This document shows, piece by piece, positions 51,913 through 60,967 of a DNA stretch of 64,000 nt (positions within the stretch are counted from its first letter, which is position 1; every line of letters begins with the position of its first letter). Both the position numbers and the translations under genes were made by a program. The notes under the pieces were generated by a model that saw only the letters and a list, made by a program, of their open reading frames with translations, searched no databases and was not told the origin of the DNA. The DNA comes from Spirochaetaceae bacterium. GTDB taxonomy: Bacteria; Spirochaetota; Leptospiria; Leptospirales; Leptonemataceae. The DNA is taken from the NCBI GenBank assembly GCA_002730875.1, contig PCBI01000006.1, positions 4,044-68,043 on the forward strand, given 5' to 3'.

Positions 51913-54624
51913 TTAAGCTTCAGCCTTTTCCTTTAATAGATCCAGGATCTGCTGCGCCCCCTGCAACGTGGAGTCCAGGGAAAGAGCTCGATTGGCCAGG
52001 GTGCGAGCTCTGACTCTTTGTCCCTTTAGTCGGTAGCAATCCGCCAGGTTTACCAGGTTCGTTGCATGCTCTGGCATTCGAAGACGGCACCTTTCGCCGA
52101 AATCGATGGCCTCGTCCAGTTTTCCAATTCGCTTGTGCGCCAGACTGGCCCGGAACAGGGCTGTGGCATCGGTGGGGTCAAGGGATATCCAGCGCCTGGC
52201 CAGCATGGCCGAGGTTTGAAAGTCCTTTAGTCTGTAGGTCAGCCACACCCCGGCCTGAAGCGCGGAAGGATGCTCCCAGGAAATCTTTTCCAGTTCTCCA
52301 TACGCCTGCTGCAACTGTCCTGCATCGATCTTCTCTTTTATGGATGTAGGAATCCCTGGATCGGCAATCCTGGAGGCGTCTTCGTTGTAGGCAATGCTCA
52401 ATAAACTCAAATCGTCGGTAAGCTCGCCCCTGGAAATCAGGGTCTGACGGATCTTCTCCAGATCGCCGTCGGATTGTTCTACAACTTCCAGAAAGAGCTT
52501 TTCGTTTTCGTTTATGATCCTCTGGCCAGATTCGGTAGAGCCCATCATCAGATCGTCGCGACCGTCCGAGCCCATAATCATGGTCTGACCTGGCTGCAGC
52601 CGATGCGTAAGCACCTTGAAGGCCCCTTCCTCGTTTTCTACGCCTATCTTGCGAAGATCGGTGTTCCAATCCTCCATGGGTACAGCTTTTCCGTTTTCAT
52701 AGAGCACAGTGGCTGGATGCTCGGCATTGATGAAGTACACTGTGCCGCTTTCATCGTGTACCAGTCCCACCACAGCAGAAATAAGCATGTGTCCGTCGAA
52801 GCCCAGAAACACAGACTGCAATTCCAGGTAACACTCGTTCAGCCATTGCTCGGGACTCTTATCCGAGGCGCTCTGAACCACCTGGGTACGGCTCACCAGG
52901 GACTTGAAAACAGTGCCTACAACAATGGCCCCTCCGGCTCCCTGCATGGATTTTCCCATGGCATCGGCGTTTAGAAAGACGGAGTATTTCTGTCCGCGAA
53001 GATAGATATCATAAAGTGCTACGAGATCTCCACCGATTTCGCTATCCCATTTGCGAAAATGGAACTTCTTCTTTTGCTCGATGAGAGTATCCATCTGCAG
53101 CGTATCGCTGTGGGCCCAGTTTCCGCCCAGGGGATTCATAAGCAACGACGTCAAAAAATAATCGCCGTCCTGCTTCTCCTTTAGTTCCTGAACTTCCTGC
53201 AAGGTGTTGTTTAGTTTCTCCGTGCGATCCTGAACCTTCTTTTCCAGATTTGCGTTTAGGTCTTCTACGCGGCGATACAGTCGCACAAACCGGTTGGCAA
53301 GGATTAGAGCCAGCGAGAAAATAAATGCGGCAAAGAAGTAGGAAAACAGCGGCGGAATATTCAGGAGGCCATTACTTACCGCCAGGTCGGCGAAGAAACC
53401 GATCATGACAAAAATCATGCCGCCCAGCATGTAATAGCCGTCCCGATTTCCGGCCCGGCCGGCTTTGACCTGAATGAAGATAACCTGCATGAGCATTAGC
53501 AGCCAGATTGGCTGTGCGATCTTTGACTGTAGCAACCACCAGACGGTCATATCGTCCGAGAAAAACGTGTGCACCGAGAGGATAACCATCACTGCCGAGA
53601 AGCCAGCCGAGAGATAGTCGTTAATTCGCTGCAATCGCGTCCGCGCCAGCTCAAAATACACGCGAACGAAGTATAGAAAGGCGACAAAGAGCAAATAGGT
53701 GAGGATAAACTCAAGTCGCTTGAAGGCCAGAAAGGAAATGTCAGTTTCAAACCTTAGCTCGGTGCGAATCAACTGACGGAGCACAAATCCGTAGATGAAG
53801 ATCGCAAAAATCAGGTTTTCCCGGTTCTGTCTTCGTCTGAAGAACAAAAAGAGAAAGTAGGATCCCGCCGTAAAATAGCCGGTAAGAAAGATTAGTTCGC
53901 TGTAATCCTGGTCTCGGAGGTTGCTGAAGATATCTCCGGTGGGACCTATCTTCGTTTGCCCACGTACAATTCCACTCAGACCCGGGAAATACCCCTGCAC
54001 ATGGACCAGCAAGGTATTCTTTCCCGGACGCAATAGCCCCGGTGGGATTTCGTAGATTCTAATTTTGTCGTAAGCGGTGGCCAGGGGCGAATCCCACTGC
54101 CCGGTGGAGCCGATTAACTGGCCGTTCAGATACACGCGATCCCGATCGTCGATCCGCGCCAGGCGAAGAGATAGAGATCTGTTGGCGTCGCCGGAAAAGC
54201 GAAACCTCTTTAGAAACCACATCTCCTTTGTGGATTCATCGTAACCAGGAATATCGGTGAGATAACCGGGAATCATCGCCGGCTGCCAGTGACTCGAGTA
54301 TACCGGATTTGGCTCTTTACTTTTGGGCTGCTGGAAGCTTACCCACCAGGTGTGGATGCCCGGGACTGTATCCAGGATTTCCGTTTCTTCAGATCCCACG
54401 GTCTGCACATAAAAATATCGATTGACCGAGCCTGCATCGACACTCTGTGCTCGAGTCTCCGCCTCGTTCTCCACGGTCCGGGTTTTACCGTCCGATGGGC
54501 TCGGGCTTTCTGTATCGCCAGCATCCGGAACCTCGGCCTTTAGAATAGAAAAGGCAGAGACCAGAACCGTGATAAGCGCTACTCGCAAGCAGCTGGAAAG
54601 GAATCTGTAACCTGGCCGAAACAA
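51913..54624 (-). CDS. 7TM SpoIIE-type serine phosphatase with TPR tail
   Basis: 903 aa. The only in-frame start near the signal sequence is TTG 54624. After the signal peptide (to about 30) comes a beta-sandwich sensor (about 100-235), a seven-helix membrane block (about 245-450), a coiled coil (to 490) and a SpoIIE/PP2C phosphatase domain (about 515-745) with G-G-D-L and N-A-D-A-M-G-K-S. Tetratricopeptide-like helices fill 760-900. Such proteins dephosphorylate anti-sigma-factor antagonists in a partner-switching pathway. No such antagonist gene is near. Confidence 0.88.
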   Translation of the reverse strand: MFRPGYRFLSSCLRVALITVLVSAFSILKAEVPDAGDTESPSPSDGKTRTVENEAETRAQSVDAGSVNRYFYVQTVGSEETEILDTVPGIHTWWVSFQQPKSKEPNPVYSSHWQPAMIPGYLTDIPGYDESTKEMWFLKRFRFSGDANRSLSLRLARIDDRDRVYLNGQLIGSTGQWDSPLATAYDKIRIYEIPPGLLRPGKNTLLVHVQGYFPGLSGIVRGQTKIGPTGDIFSNLRDQDYSELIFLTGYFTAGSYFLFLFFRRRQNRENLIFAIFIYGFVLRQLIRTELRFETDISFLAFKRLEFILTYLLFVAFLYFVRVYFELARTRLQRINDYLSAGFSAVMVILSVHTFFSDDMTVWWLLQSKIAQPIWLLMLMQVIFIQVKAGRAGNRDGYYMLGGMIFVMIGFFADLAVSNGLLNIPPLFSYFFAAFIFSLALILANRFVRLYRRVEDLNANLEKKVQDRTEKLNNTLQEVQELKEKQDGDYFLTSLLMNPLGGNWAHSDTLQMDTLIEQKKKFHFRKWDSEIGGDLVALYDIYLRGQKYSVFLNADAMGKSMQGAGGAIVVGTVFKSLVSRTQVVQSASDKSPEQWLNECYLELQSVFLGFDGHMLISAVVGLVHDESGTVYFINAEHPATVLYENGKAVPMEDWNTDLRKIGVENEEGAFKVLTHRLQPGQTMIMGSDGRDDLMMGSTESGQRIINENEKLFLEVVEQSDGDLEKIRQTLISRGELTDDLSLLSIAYNEDASRIADPGIPTSIKEKIDAGQLQQAYGELEKISWEHPSALQAGVWLTYRLKDFQTSAMLARRWISLDPTDATALFRASLAHKRIGKLDEAIDFGERCRLRMPEHATNLVNLADCYRLKGQRVRARTLANRALSLDSTLQGAQQILDLLKEKAEA

Positions 54625-54981
54625 ACCAGGACAAAGTGAAGTAATTAAGAGAATCGGTCAACAGCTTAAGGACAAATGGGGACCGGGGTCGCTGCCCTCA
54701 GTGTTCATTAATCTACGAAGTCGAATGCTTCCTTCGGATGCCCCGGTTGGGCTAAACTCCTGCTTCGAGCGGGCAAGCTATGCCAGAAGACTGTACTACC
54801 CGAAAATGCCTTCATGCCTGGACCGGCAAAGGACTGCTGGCGAGGTTTGTCAGGTAGGGCGCAGACGGGAATGAAGCTTACATACACCGTCCCGCCAGGC
54901 AATTGGAACATATAGGAAGCCGGCATATGATGCGCTGCGCCTGGCTGGGAAGCGAACCTGTAGAGTCCGACATAAGGCATA
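54625..54981. other. Gap between the phosphatase and panE-like genes
   Basis: 357 bp, both neighbours on the minus strand. A 101-codon minus-strand frame overlaps the panE 3' end and has no family features. I see no defined element. Confidence 0.45.
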
Positions 54982-56058
54982 TCAGGACAAACCCAGCTCC
55001 CGGGCCATTGCATCAGCCGGCATCTTTGGCGAACCGCTTCCCTTTTCTTCCGCCTCTTTCACAAGCTGTACAACGGCCGCGTTTAAGGGAGCCTTCATCC
55101 CCAGGGATCGGGCCAAACGAACCACCTCGCCATTTATGAAATCTATCTCCGTTTTCTTGCCGGCGATCAGGTCCTGCGCCAGAGACGTCATGGCCGTGGG
55201 GTCGATGTTGATCATGGTAGAAGCCACGCGAAAAAACAAAAAGTCTGGCAGTCCCAGAACAGCCGGCGCGATTCCCGGCAGTATCTTGCCCAGTCGCACC
55301 AGTTTGATACCAGCCTTCTTGTAGGTATGGATTGCCTCTTTCATGCAGGATGCGATAATCCTTCGATAGGCACGGTTCGAAAGCATCTCTCGAATGGGCA
55401 CTCCTGCCAGGGCATTGATTCCGTTATTAAGATTCAGAAGCAGCTTGGACCACTGCACATTCTCCATGTCCGGACGAAGATAGGCTTCGATACCGGCAGC
55501 CTCCATATCGGCATGCACCATTCGAGCCACCCTGGCCTTCGGCTCGTCAGAAGGTAGTTCGATCATAAGCGGTCCGGAGGTAGACTGTCTGAAATGATTG
55601 CCCGTGCGAACAACGTTGTAGGTAACCATGCCCGCAAGCACGTTGTAATCTTTCAGGTTTTCTTTAAGGATCCTGGCCGCCCCCAGACCATTTTGCAATG
55701 AGATCACCGTGGCGCCAGGGGAAGCGTATTTCTGGATCTGTTCCACGGCTTCGTCGGTGGAAGCGCTCTTAACGCAAACCAGAATGGTCTTGCAGTGCGA
55801 AAGAGCCGATGGGGATTCGGTTATGCAGACTACACCCGGTCTGGCCGGACCGGACTCAAATTCCGCCGCAGGCAAGGAGAGATCGCTTCCCGAAACGGAC
55901 TCCAGTTCCAATCCGTGGGATCGCAAAGGATCCAGAATGGAAGCTCGTCCCAGCAGCGCCACAGTGCGATCCCGGGCCAGCCAACCGCCGGTGTAGCAGC
56001 CAATAGCCCCGGCCCCCAGAACTAAATAGTCCAACGCTTTCGCATCCCTGTTGTTCAT
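54982..56058 (-). CDS. panE: 2-dehydropantoate 2-reductase (ketopantoate reductase)
   Basis: 358 aa from ATG 56058, with GGGAG seven bases upstream; a longer frame to 56118 is not supported. The NADP Rossmann site is V-L-G-A-G-A-I-G-C-Y-T-G-G-W-L. V-C-V-K-S and L-Q-N-G-L-G follow, and the C-terminal domain carries K in W-S-K-L-L-L-N and a D-F-I-N-G-E-V segment. It reduces ketopantoate to pantoate, the step after PanB (25896-26711). Some ApbA-family members act on other ketoacids, so the assignment is likely rather than certain. Confidence 0.88.
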   Translation of the reverse strand: MNNRDAKALDYLVLGAGAIGCYTGGWLARDRTVALLGRASILDPLRSHGLELESVSGSDLSLPAAEFESGPARPGVVCITESPSALSHCKTILVCVKSASTDEAVEQIQKYASPGATVISLQNGLGAARILKENLKDYNVLAGMVTYNVVRTGNHFRQSTSGPLMIELPSDEPKARVARMVHADMEAAGIEAYLRPDMENVQWSKLLLNLNNGINALAGVPIREMLSNRAYRRIIASCMKEAIHTYKKAGIKLVRLGKILPGIAPAVLGLPDFLFFRVASTMINIDPTAMTSLAQDLIAGKKTEIDFINGEVVRLARSLGMKAPLNAAVVQLVKEAEEKGSGSPKMPADAMARELGLS

Positions 56059-56118
56059 ATGCCCACTCCCGAAATCCATGCTCCGACAGAGATTGGCTGT
56101 AGCATGGGGAAAAGCCAC

Positions 56119-56143
56119 AAAAAAAGGGACCGAAGTCCCCTTT
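56119..56143 (-). terminator. UUCG-tetraloop terminator of the desaturase gene
   Basis: Read on the minus strand, GGGGAC-TTCG-GTCCC is followed by seven T residues. The C(UUCG)G loop is an unusually stable tetraloop. AAA/TTT pairs extend the stem across one bulged G. It lies about 110 bases after the desaturase stop, on the same strand, just before panE. Confidence 0.85.
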
Positions 56144-56174
56144 AAGATAAATCTGGATTCTATGTCTCTGGAAC

Positions 56175-56200
56175 GCAGGTCCCTGCTTGTGGGGACCTGC
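56175..56200. other. 9-bp hairpin between desaturase and its terminator
   Basis: GCAGGTCCC (56175-56183) and GGGACCTGC (56192-56200) form a perfect 9-bp stem with an 8-base loop. It lies between the desaturase stop and the terminator at 56119-56143 and shares its GGGAC core. It may stabilise the mRNA end. Confidence 0.45.
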
Positions 56201-56250
56201 CAGATTCCTGATACTTCCGATGTTATGCGTTAACGTGATTCCGGGCGGCT

Positions 56251-57351
56251 TCAGGCCACCGCTGCGCTTCGACTGGCCTCGCGAATACGGCTCTTTTGAT
56301 TCTTGTAAGCCGCCAGCAGCGCTTTGCGCTTTCGCTTGAGCGTACTTCTGAGCTCGGATGCTACAGGCGCCTTTTCCTTTTGCGCTTTAATATACGCCTT
56401 CCTGGTTTGCTTCATTTCGCCGGCCACGGTATTGAAATCTTCCATGGCTTGTTCCAGTGCTTCTTTGCCGGACTTCAGTTGGGAGGCTTTCATCTCCAGC
56501 TTGCTTTCCAGGATTTTTTCATCCGGTATGCGAATCAGGTTTCGGGCCAGACCCAGTTTGGAAAGAGTCCAGATCATCCACTTGGAAGGATCATACTGCC
56601 AGGCTCGGATTCCGTTTCGGTAATCCACCGGGAATTCATGGTGATAGTTATGATAGCCTTCACCGTAGGTTAACACAGCGGCCAGCGCGCTGTCCCGGGC
56701 CGAATGACGGTTTGAGTACGGTTGTTTACCCCAGGTGTGCGCCACAGAGTTGATACAAAACGTTCCATGATGAACAAAGACTACACGAACAAGACCTGCA
56801 ATCAGTACGCCGCCCCAAAAATCTCCCCAGGCCAGAGCGACCAGTCCGGGAAACAGAAAGCATACGAACAGCCCGAAAGCCGTGTAATAGTTGTGCTGAA
56901 ATCGAATGAATGGATCCGCCCAGAGATCTTTCACCTGATTGATATCCACTTTTGCGCGACCGTTGGTTCCGCGTTTTACGAATAGCCAGCCGATGTGGGC
57001 ATGAAAGAATCCCTTATTGATGGAATACGGGTCCTGGTCCGTGTCTACAAACCTGTGGTGATTTCTATGGTCGTGGGACCATTCGATTACCGATTTTTCC
57101 AGCGCACCCGCGCCAAAAAACGTAAGCAGCCAGCGGATAGGGGCTGCGGCCTCATAGCTCTTGTGGGAAAAGAGTCGATGATAGCCCACGGTAATACCCA
57201 TACCTGTGGCAAAAGTCATGAACACGGCCAGCGCTACGGTCTGCCATTGAAAGGCATCGTAGTAGAAATAGTAAGCCAGGGTCGCTATTGCGCCCAGGGG
57301 GCTCAGAATAAGAAACAGTCCGGTAGACCAGCGAAAATCCTTCAGCTTCAT
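56251..57351 (-). CDS. Membrane acyl-CoA desaturase
   Basis: 366 aa. The three histidine boxes of the stearoyl-CoA desaturase type are present: H-R-L-F-S-H, H-D-H-R-N-H-H and H-N-Y-H-H-E-F. About four to five membrane helices lie between. It inserts a cis double bond (delta-9 is usual) into an acyl chain using a diiron site. The C-terminal 100 residues are a Lys-rich coiled-coil tail not needed for catalysis and not typical of the family. An AAGGAG site lies 8 bases before the ATG. Its own terminator is at 56119. Confidence 0.93.
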   Translation of the reverse strand: MKLKDFRWSTGLFLILSPLGAIATLAYYFYYDAFQWQTVALAVFMTFATGMGITVGYHRLFSHKSYEAAAPIRWLLTFFGAGALEKSVIEWSHDHRNHHRFVDTDQDPYSINKGFFHAHIGWLFVKRGTNGRAKVDINQVKDLWADPFIRFQHNYYTAFGLFVCFLFPGLVALAWGDFWGGVLIAGLVRVVFVHHGTFCINSVAHTWGKQPYSNRHSARDSALAAVLTYGEGYHNYHHEFPVDYRNGIRAWQYDPSKWMIWTLSKLGLARNLIRIPDEKILESKLEMKASQLKSGKEALEQAMEDFNTVAGEMKQTRKAYIKAQKEKAPVASELRSTLKRKRKALLAAYKNQKSRIREASRSAAVA

Positions 57352-57614
57352 TTGTTTGCTCCTTGCAGCGCCGTTCCGAAATCATCCGATTTTCCAGGGC
57401 TTATCCAGGGATTTTCCCGGAACATATCTAACGGCGTTTGCTATATATGAGCAATAGGAACCAGAAACCGGACCCTGGTTGCAAAAAAATAATGCGGCGC
57501 AAAAAAACGGAGCGGGTAGACGGCGGAATGGCCGCTCAATCCGGTAAGACCAGAAACAGAACAGGAATTATTCTGGCAGAGCGACAGTTGCGCCCATATT
57601 TGCCAGCCATCGGG

Positions 57615-58781
57615 TCAGTCCTGGGCCCGGAATTCGGATTGGGCGCTGGCCTGAAGCCTGCTCAGGAAAACGGTTAACCGCTGCAGCTTGTCCCTGGACT
57701 GCTCTGCCCCGGGATCTTCGATATCGATGGTCTTGCTGTATATCGAAGTTAGGTGGTTTCTGAAGGTGCCTGATCCCACCGAAAGTCGCTTTTCCATCTG
57801 ATTTCTATCCAGACCGTCCAGAAGCATTTCACAAATCCGAGCCTGCTGATAGGTTAGCTCGTAATCTTCCTGTAGTAACACAAAAATGGGCCGAAACCGG
57901 AAGGCATTTCTGGAAAGATGATTCCAACCGGCCAGACCCAGCAGACTTGCCAGGCTCACGGCCAGAACCAGAACAAGGGGATTCAGAGCTGCAAAAAGCG
58001 CAAGCGCCAACCAGCCGGCCAGGGTTCCCAGAGCCAGGGAGGCAAAAAGACCCGAAACCGATCGCAGAAGCCGGGACATTCGACTGCTGCGATGCTGCCG
58101 GGTAAGGAGAGCTCCGATTATGGCGCTGAGGATGGCATCCAGCGCCGGGCCGGGCGGAAAGACAGAGAATCCCACAAAAGGAAGCATGCTTAGAATAATG
58201 CCTGCCCACCAGAGAGCGAAGAGCCAGGATATGGTGGTCATTTCCCTGGCTCCGGTGGGCCCGGAAGCCAGTCCCTGCTCTCCCCGGCTCCGTTGGGAGC
58301 CCGGGCCCAGCATTAGCCAGAAAGACATTCCTATGCAGTAAATGGCCAGCATAGCCAGCGCAACAATGCCAGCATTTTGACCTCTCGGAAAGTAGCCCCA
58401 GGAATGCTTTTCCATGCGATCTAGAAGCCAGTGCAGCTGGAAGAGATAATCCAGATCGGCCAGGGCTATTAGAAGCGCTGTGTACACCAGAGCAGGAAGA
58501 ATCCATTTTCGCGGGCTGTCGGTCAATTGAACCGCGAAGATCAAAAAGAGTACAGGAAGCGAAAAGAAGAAATGTCGCAACAGGAACAAAGCAAACTCTG
58601 CTTCTTTGGCCGAGTCCCTGGATATCATGAAGGCAATGCAGAGATTGTTGAGAAAAAGGAAGCAATAGAGAATGATGAGTGCATTTTGCCAGGGCCTGCG
58701 CCCTCGAACGGAGAGCAAATGCGCCAGAACGCTGGCTCCCGAAAACACGGCGGCCACCGGGATGTAGAAAAAGATCTGCAT
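57615..58781 (-). CDS. Membrane-anchored LuxR-type helix-turn-helix regulator
   Basis: 388 aa. About eight hydrophobic segments fill residues 1-310. The C-terminal cytoplasmic part (about 325-375) is a LuxR-type HTH: Y-E-L-T-Y-Q-Q-A-R-I-C-E-M-L-L-D-G-x-D-R-N-Q-M-E-K-R-L-S-V-G-S-G-T-F-R-N-H-L-T-S-I-Y-S-K. A membrane sensor fused to a DNA-binding domain is a one-component regulator. The divergent gene at 59002 and the palindromes between them suggest it controls that gene and itself. Confidence 0.8.
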   Translation of the reverse strand: MQIFFYIPVAAVFSGASVLAHLLSVRGRRPWQNALIILYCFLFLNNLCIAFMISRDSAKEAEFALFLLRHFFFSLPVLFLIFAVQLTDSPRKWILPALVYTALLIALADLDYLFQLHWLLDRMEKHSWGYFPRGQNAGIVALAMLAIYCIGMSFWLMLGPGSQRSRGEQGLASGPTGAREMTTISWLFALWWAGIILSMLPFVGFSVFPPGPALDAILSAIIGALLTRQHRSSRMSRLLRSVSGLFASLALGTLAGWLALALFAALNPLVLVLAVSLASLLGLAGWNHLSRNAFRFRPIFVLLQEDYELTYQQARICEMLLDGLDRNQMEKRLSVGSGTFRNHLTSIYSKTIDIEDPGAEQSRDKLQRLTVFLSRLQASAQSEFRAQD

Positions 58782-58897
58782 TCTTTAAGACTGGATGATT
58801 CCTGCTATCCAGGGATTTTTAGATCCGTCCAGCGGACAAATCGAATTTGCCCTATCCGGAAATGAACCTTTAGATCTGGCTATTTCTAATATCAAAC

Positions 58898-58911
58898 ATG
58901 ACTCGAGTCAT
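58898..58911. promoter_or_regulatory. 14-bp perfect palindrome
   Basis: ATGACTCGAGTCAT reads the same on both strands. It lies between the LuxR-type regulator (start 58781) and the divergent membrane-protein gene. The half-site ATGACTC recurs at 58930. A binding site for the neighbouring regulator is likely. Confidence 0.55.
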
Positions 58912-58929
58912 AGAACCCTGGCCGCAGAA

Positions 58930-58951
58930 ATGACTCAACACATAGAGTGAT
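58930..58951. promoter_or_regulatory. Second, spaced dyad of the same half-site
   Basis: ATGACTC (58930-58936) and GAGTGAT (58945-58951) form a dyad with an 8-base spacer; 6 of 7 base pairs match. It repeats the half-site of the palindrome at 58898 at a centre distance of about 36 bp. Confidence 0.5.
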
Positions 58952-58957
58952 TCCGGC

Positions 58958-58969
58958 ATATCATGATAT
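58958..58969. promoter_or_regulatory. 12-bp perfect palindrome ATATCATGATAT
   Basis: A third palindrome, about 33 bases before the likely start of the membrane-protein gene at 59002. Its sequence differs from the ATGACTC sites, so it may be bound by another protein or be a promoter element. Confidence 0.4.
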
Positions 58970-59001
58970 GGTTTTTCTCATCAAATTCGTTGGAGAAAAC
59001 A

Positions 59002-59835
59002 ATGTCACCGATATCATCGATGGACGCTCTATGGGCCGCCTCAATCCTGGCCCGGATTCTGACTCGTTCTCAAGGGACCGACTACGGTGGATACTATAGC
59101 TATCAATTCCAGGGAGTTTACTTCCTTTCTCTCATTGCCATCGTAGCCGCCACAACCGCCTTCCTATTATGGCACTCCATCCGTTCAGCGCCCGGAAGAA
59201 GCATCGCGCTGATTACGGGGTTTCTGATTCTACTATGCCAGGGCTTACTCGGCTACGCCGGCTGGCCTGAATCCGCGGTAAGATTCGAAGGGTTGCCATT
59301 GGCGGTAATGTCCATGGTTGCTCCCTTCACACTGGCCGGACTAATGCTGGCTCTCGTCTTTGGGCCCGGCGACCGGCTACACATAAACCTGTCTGCGCTG
59401 GCGGCTATCCAGACCTTTCGGATCTTCATTGAAGGCTTCCTGTTTATGAGTCTTTATGAGCAGGAAGGGATTCCGCGGGAGATGACGATCCTGGGCCGAA
59501 ACCCGGATATACTGGTCGGGATTACAGCGCCCGTTGTGGCCCTGCTACACTGGCGGGGTCATCTATCCCCTGGCTGGTTACTTCTGTGGAATCTGATGGG
59601 TCTGGGCTGCCTGCTGAATATTGTGATCGTAGCCATTCTATCCATGCCTACGGGCTTTCAAATATTTGGAATCGGACAACCCAACGTCGCCGTCCTCAGA
59701 TTTCCCTTCATGCTACTTCCGGCCTTTCTGGTGCCTCTGGCCTTTTTGAGCCATTTGTATTCGGTCTGGATGCTCTCCAGGGCGGCCCTCTTGAAGGCCA
59801 GAGAGCCTTCCCCAGCGCCGGGCCGGGGATCGTAA
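59002..59835 (+). CDS. Integral membrane protein of unknown function
   Basis: 277 aa from ATG 59002, which has GGAG at a 7-base spacing; an in-frame ATG at 58963 has no ribosome site. About seven to eight hydrophobic helices. One stretch (G-L-P-L-A-V-M-S-M-V-A-P) and a polar loop with I-F-I-E-G are conserved-looking, but I do not recognise a family. It is divergent from the membrane LuxR-type regulator and shares its palindromic control region. Confidence 0.72.
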   Translation: MSPISSMDALWAASILARILTRSQGTDYGGYYSYQFQGVYFLSLIAIVAATTAFLLWHSIRSAPGRSIALITGFLILLCQGLLGYAGWPESAVRFEGLPLAVMSMVAPFTLAGLMLALVFGPGDRLHINLSALAAIQTFRIFIEGFLFMSLYEQEGIPREMTILGRNPDILVGITAPVVALLHWRGHLSPGWLLLWNLMGLGCLLNIVIVAILSMPTGFQIFGIGQPNVAVLRFPFMLLPAFLVPLAFLSHLYSVWMLSRAALLKAREPSPAPGRGS

Positions 59836-59861
59836 ACACAAAGCGCGGATGTTCGAACCTT

Positions 59862-59895
59862 CGCCCCGGCATAGAAAATGAAGAAGGCCGGGGCG
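59862..59895. other. 9-bp hairpin after the membrane-protein gene
   Basis: CGCCCCGGC (59862-59870) pairs perfectly with GCCGGGGCG (59887-59895). It starts 27 bases after the stop. A T-rich but interrupted stretch follows. It may end the transcript. Confidence 0.5.
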
Positions 59896-60011
59896 GATTT
59901 CTTCTCATATAAAGTTTGCAAGACTCTGAATTTCTATGGTTTACAATTTGTACGGTTGTAAAGGTATTATTCCAGACCAGTAATCAGATCTCAAAAGGAA
60001 CTCTAACAAGC

Positions 60012-60800
60012 ATGAATACGCCGATTCCGGTGATTCGCCTAAAAAAATCCAAATCTCGAATGCCCATGAAACGAATAACGTCCCGATTGCTTATCTTATT
60101 GCTTACCGCTACCATGACGTCCTGTTTGGCCCATCCCCTGGTGCTTCCGAATCTGACGGACTCGGAAAACGAGGACAATGCAGCCCTCCTCGCCCTTCTG
60201 GCCGCCGGTCCGCAAACGTTTAATGTTAATCAAATAGCCGGCTTTTCCCTGGATGGGGATGCCACCGATTTCCTGAATGCCGCTCAACCGGACAGTCCAC
60301 AAAGCGTCCTGCTGGGTGCCGATCCCCCGGGAGATTCCACGGTGGAGCCCGGAACGGACCTGGTGGGGATATACATGGGCCACGACGGCTCCCATTTCGT
60401 ATTCTTTTTTCAGACAGTAGCGGAGCCCAGCGTCAACGTGGGGGGAATGGATTCCAGTGCCCGCTATTTTCAGCTTCAGATTGGTGGCTGGCTCATTGGA
60501 GTGGACAACAATGATGGCACGGCGCAGCGATTCAACGCATACGATTACTTCGGAAGCGATACATCCTGCAATGGCATAAATACATCGGATACCAGTCTGG
60601 TTCAGAGTTCCCCGGCCGGTATCTACGGATTTGAAATCCGGGTGCCCCCATCCTGTCTGGGAGTAAGCGATTCAGGATCGCTCCTCACCACGGATCGAAG
60701 CATGAGCAGGCTGGATGCCACCGGCGATTTCTTAACCATTTTCTTTGATCAGCTACAGATCCCGGCCACGAGAATTAGCTGGGATTTCGCGCAGTATTGA
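60012..60800 (+). CDS. Probable lipoprotein, unknown function
   Basis: 262 aa from ATG 60012, supported by AAGGA 14 bases upstream; the longer frame to 59916 is less likely. A basic N-region and hydrophobic stretch end in T-M-T-S-C, a lipobox-like site near residue 38. The mature part is acidic and beta-rich, with a central D-Y-F-G-S-D-T-S-C and a second cysteine pair. I do not recognise a family. It is probably an outer-membrane or periplasmic lipoprotein. Confidence 0.7.
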   Translation: MNTPIPVIRLKKSKSRMPMKRITSRLLILLLTATMTSCLAHPLVLPNLTDSENEDNAALLALLAAGPQTFNVNQIAGFSLDGDATDFLNAAQPDSPQSVLLGADPPGDSTVEPGTDLVGIYMGHDGSHFVFFFQTVAEPSVNVGGMDSSARYFQLQIGGWLIGVDNNDGTAQRFNAYDYFGSDTSCNGINTSDTSLVQSSPAGIYGFEIRVPPSCLGVSDSGSLLTTDRSMSRLDATGDFLTIFFDQLQIPATRISWDFAQY

Positions 60801-60833
60801 AAAGGAGGACGAAGACAAGCAAGAAGGGTTGCC

Positions 60834-60877
60834 GAGCAAGATGACCCGCGGTCCCAGGTTTTTCGGGCAGCTTGCTC
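60834..60877. other. Composite hairpin after the lipoprotein gene
   Basis: GAGCAAG (60834-60840) pairs with CTTGCTC (60871-60877). Inside, CCCG (60845-60848) pairs with CGGG (60864-60867). A five-T run lies in the loop. It lies 34 bases after the lipoprotein stop and may end that transcript. Confidence 0.45.
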
Positions 60878-60967
60878 CACCTCCTCGTGCTGTCCGCGCG
60901 CACCTTAATTATCCTTGAACTTTTGTCCGCCTTCCCGGAACCCTTCCGATAGGTACCACCCAAAAGC

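Noticed and set aside
54708-55013. 101-codon frame before panE
   Set aside because: It overlaps the panE 3' end, lacks a ribosome site and has no family features.
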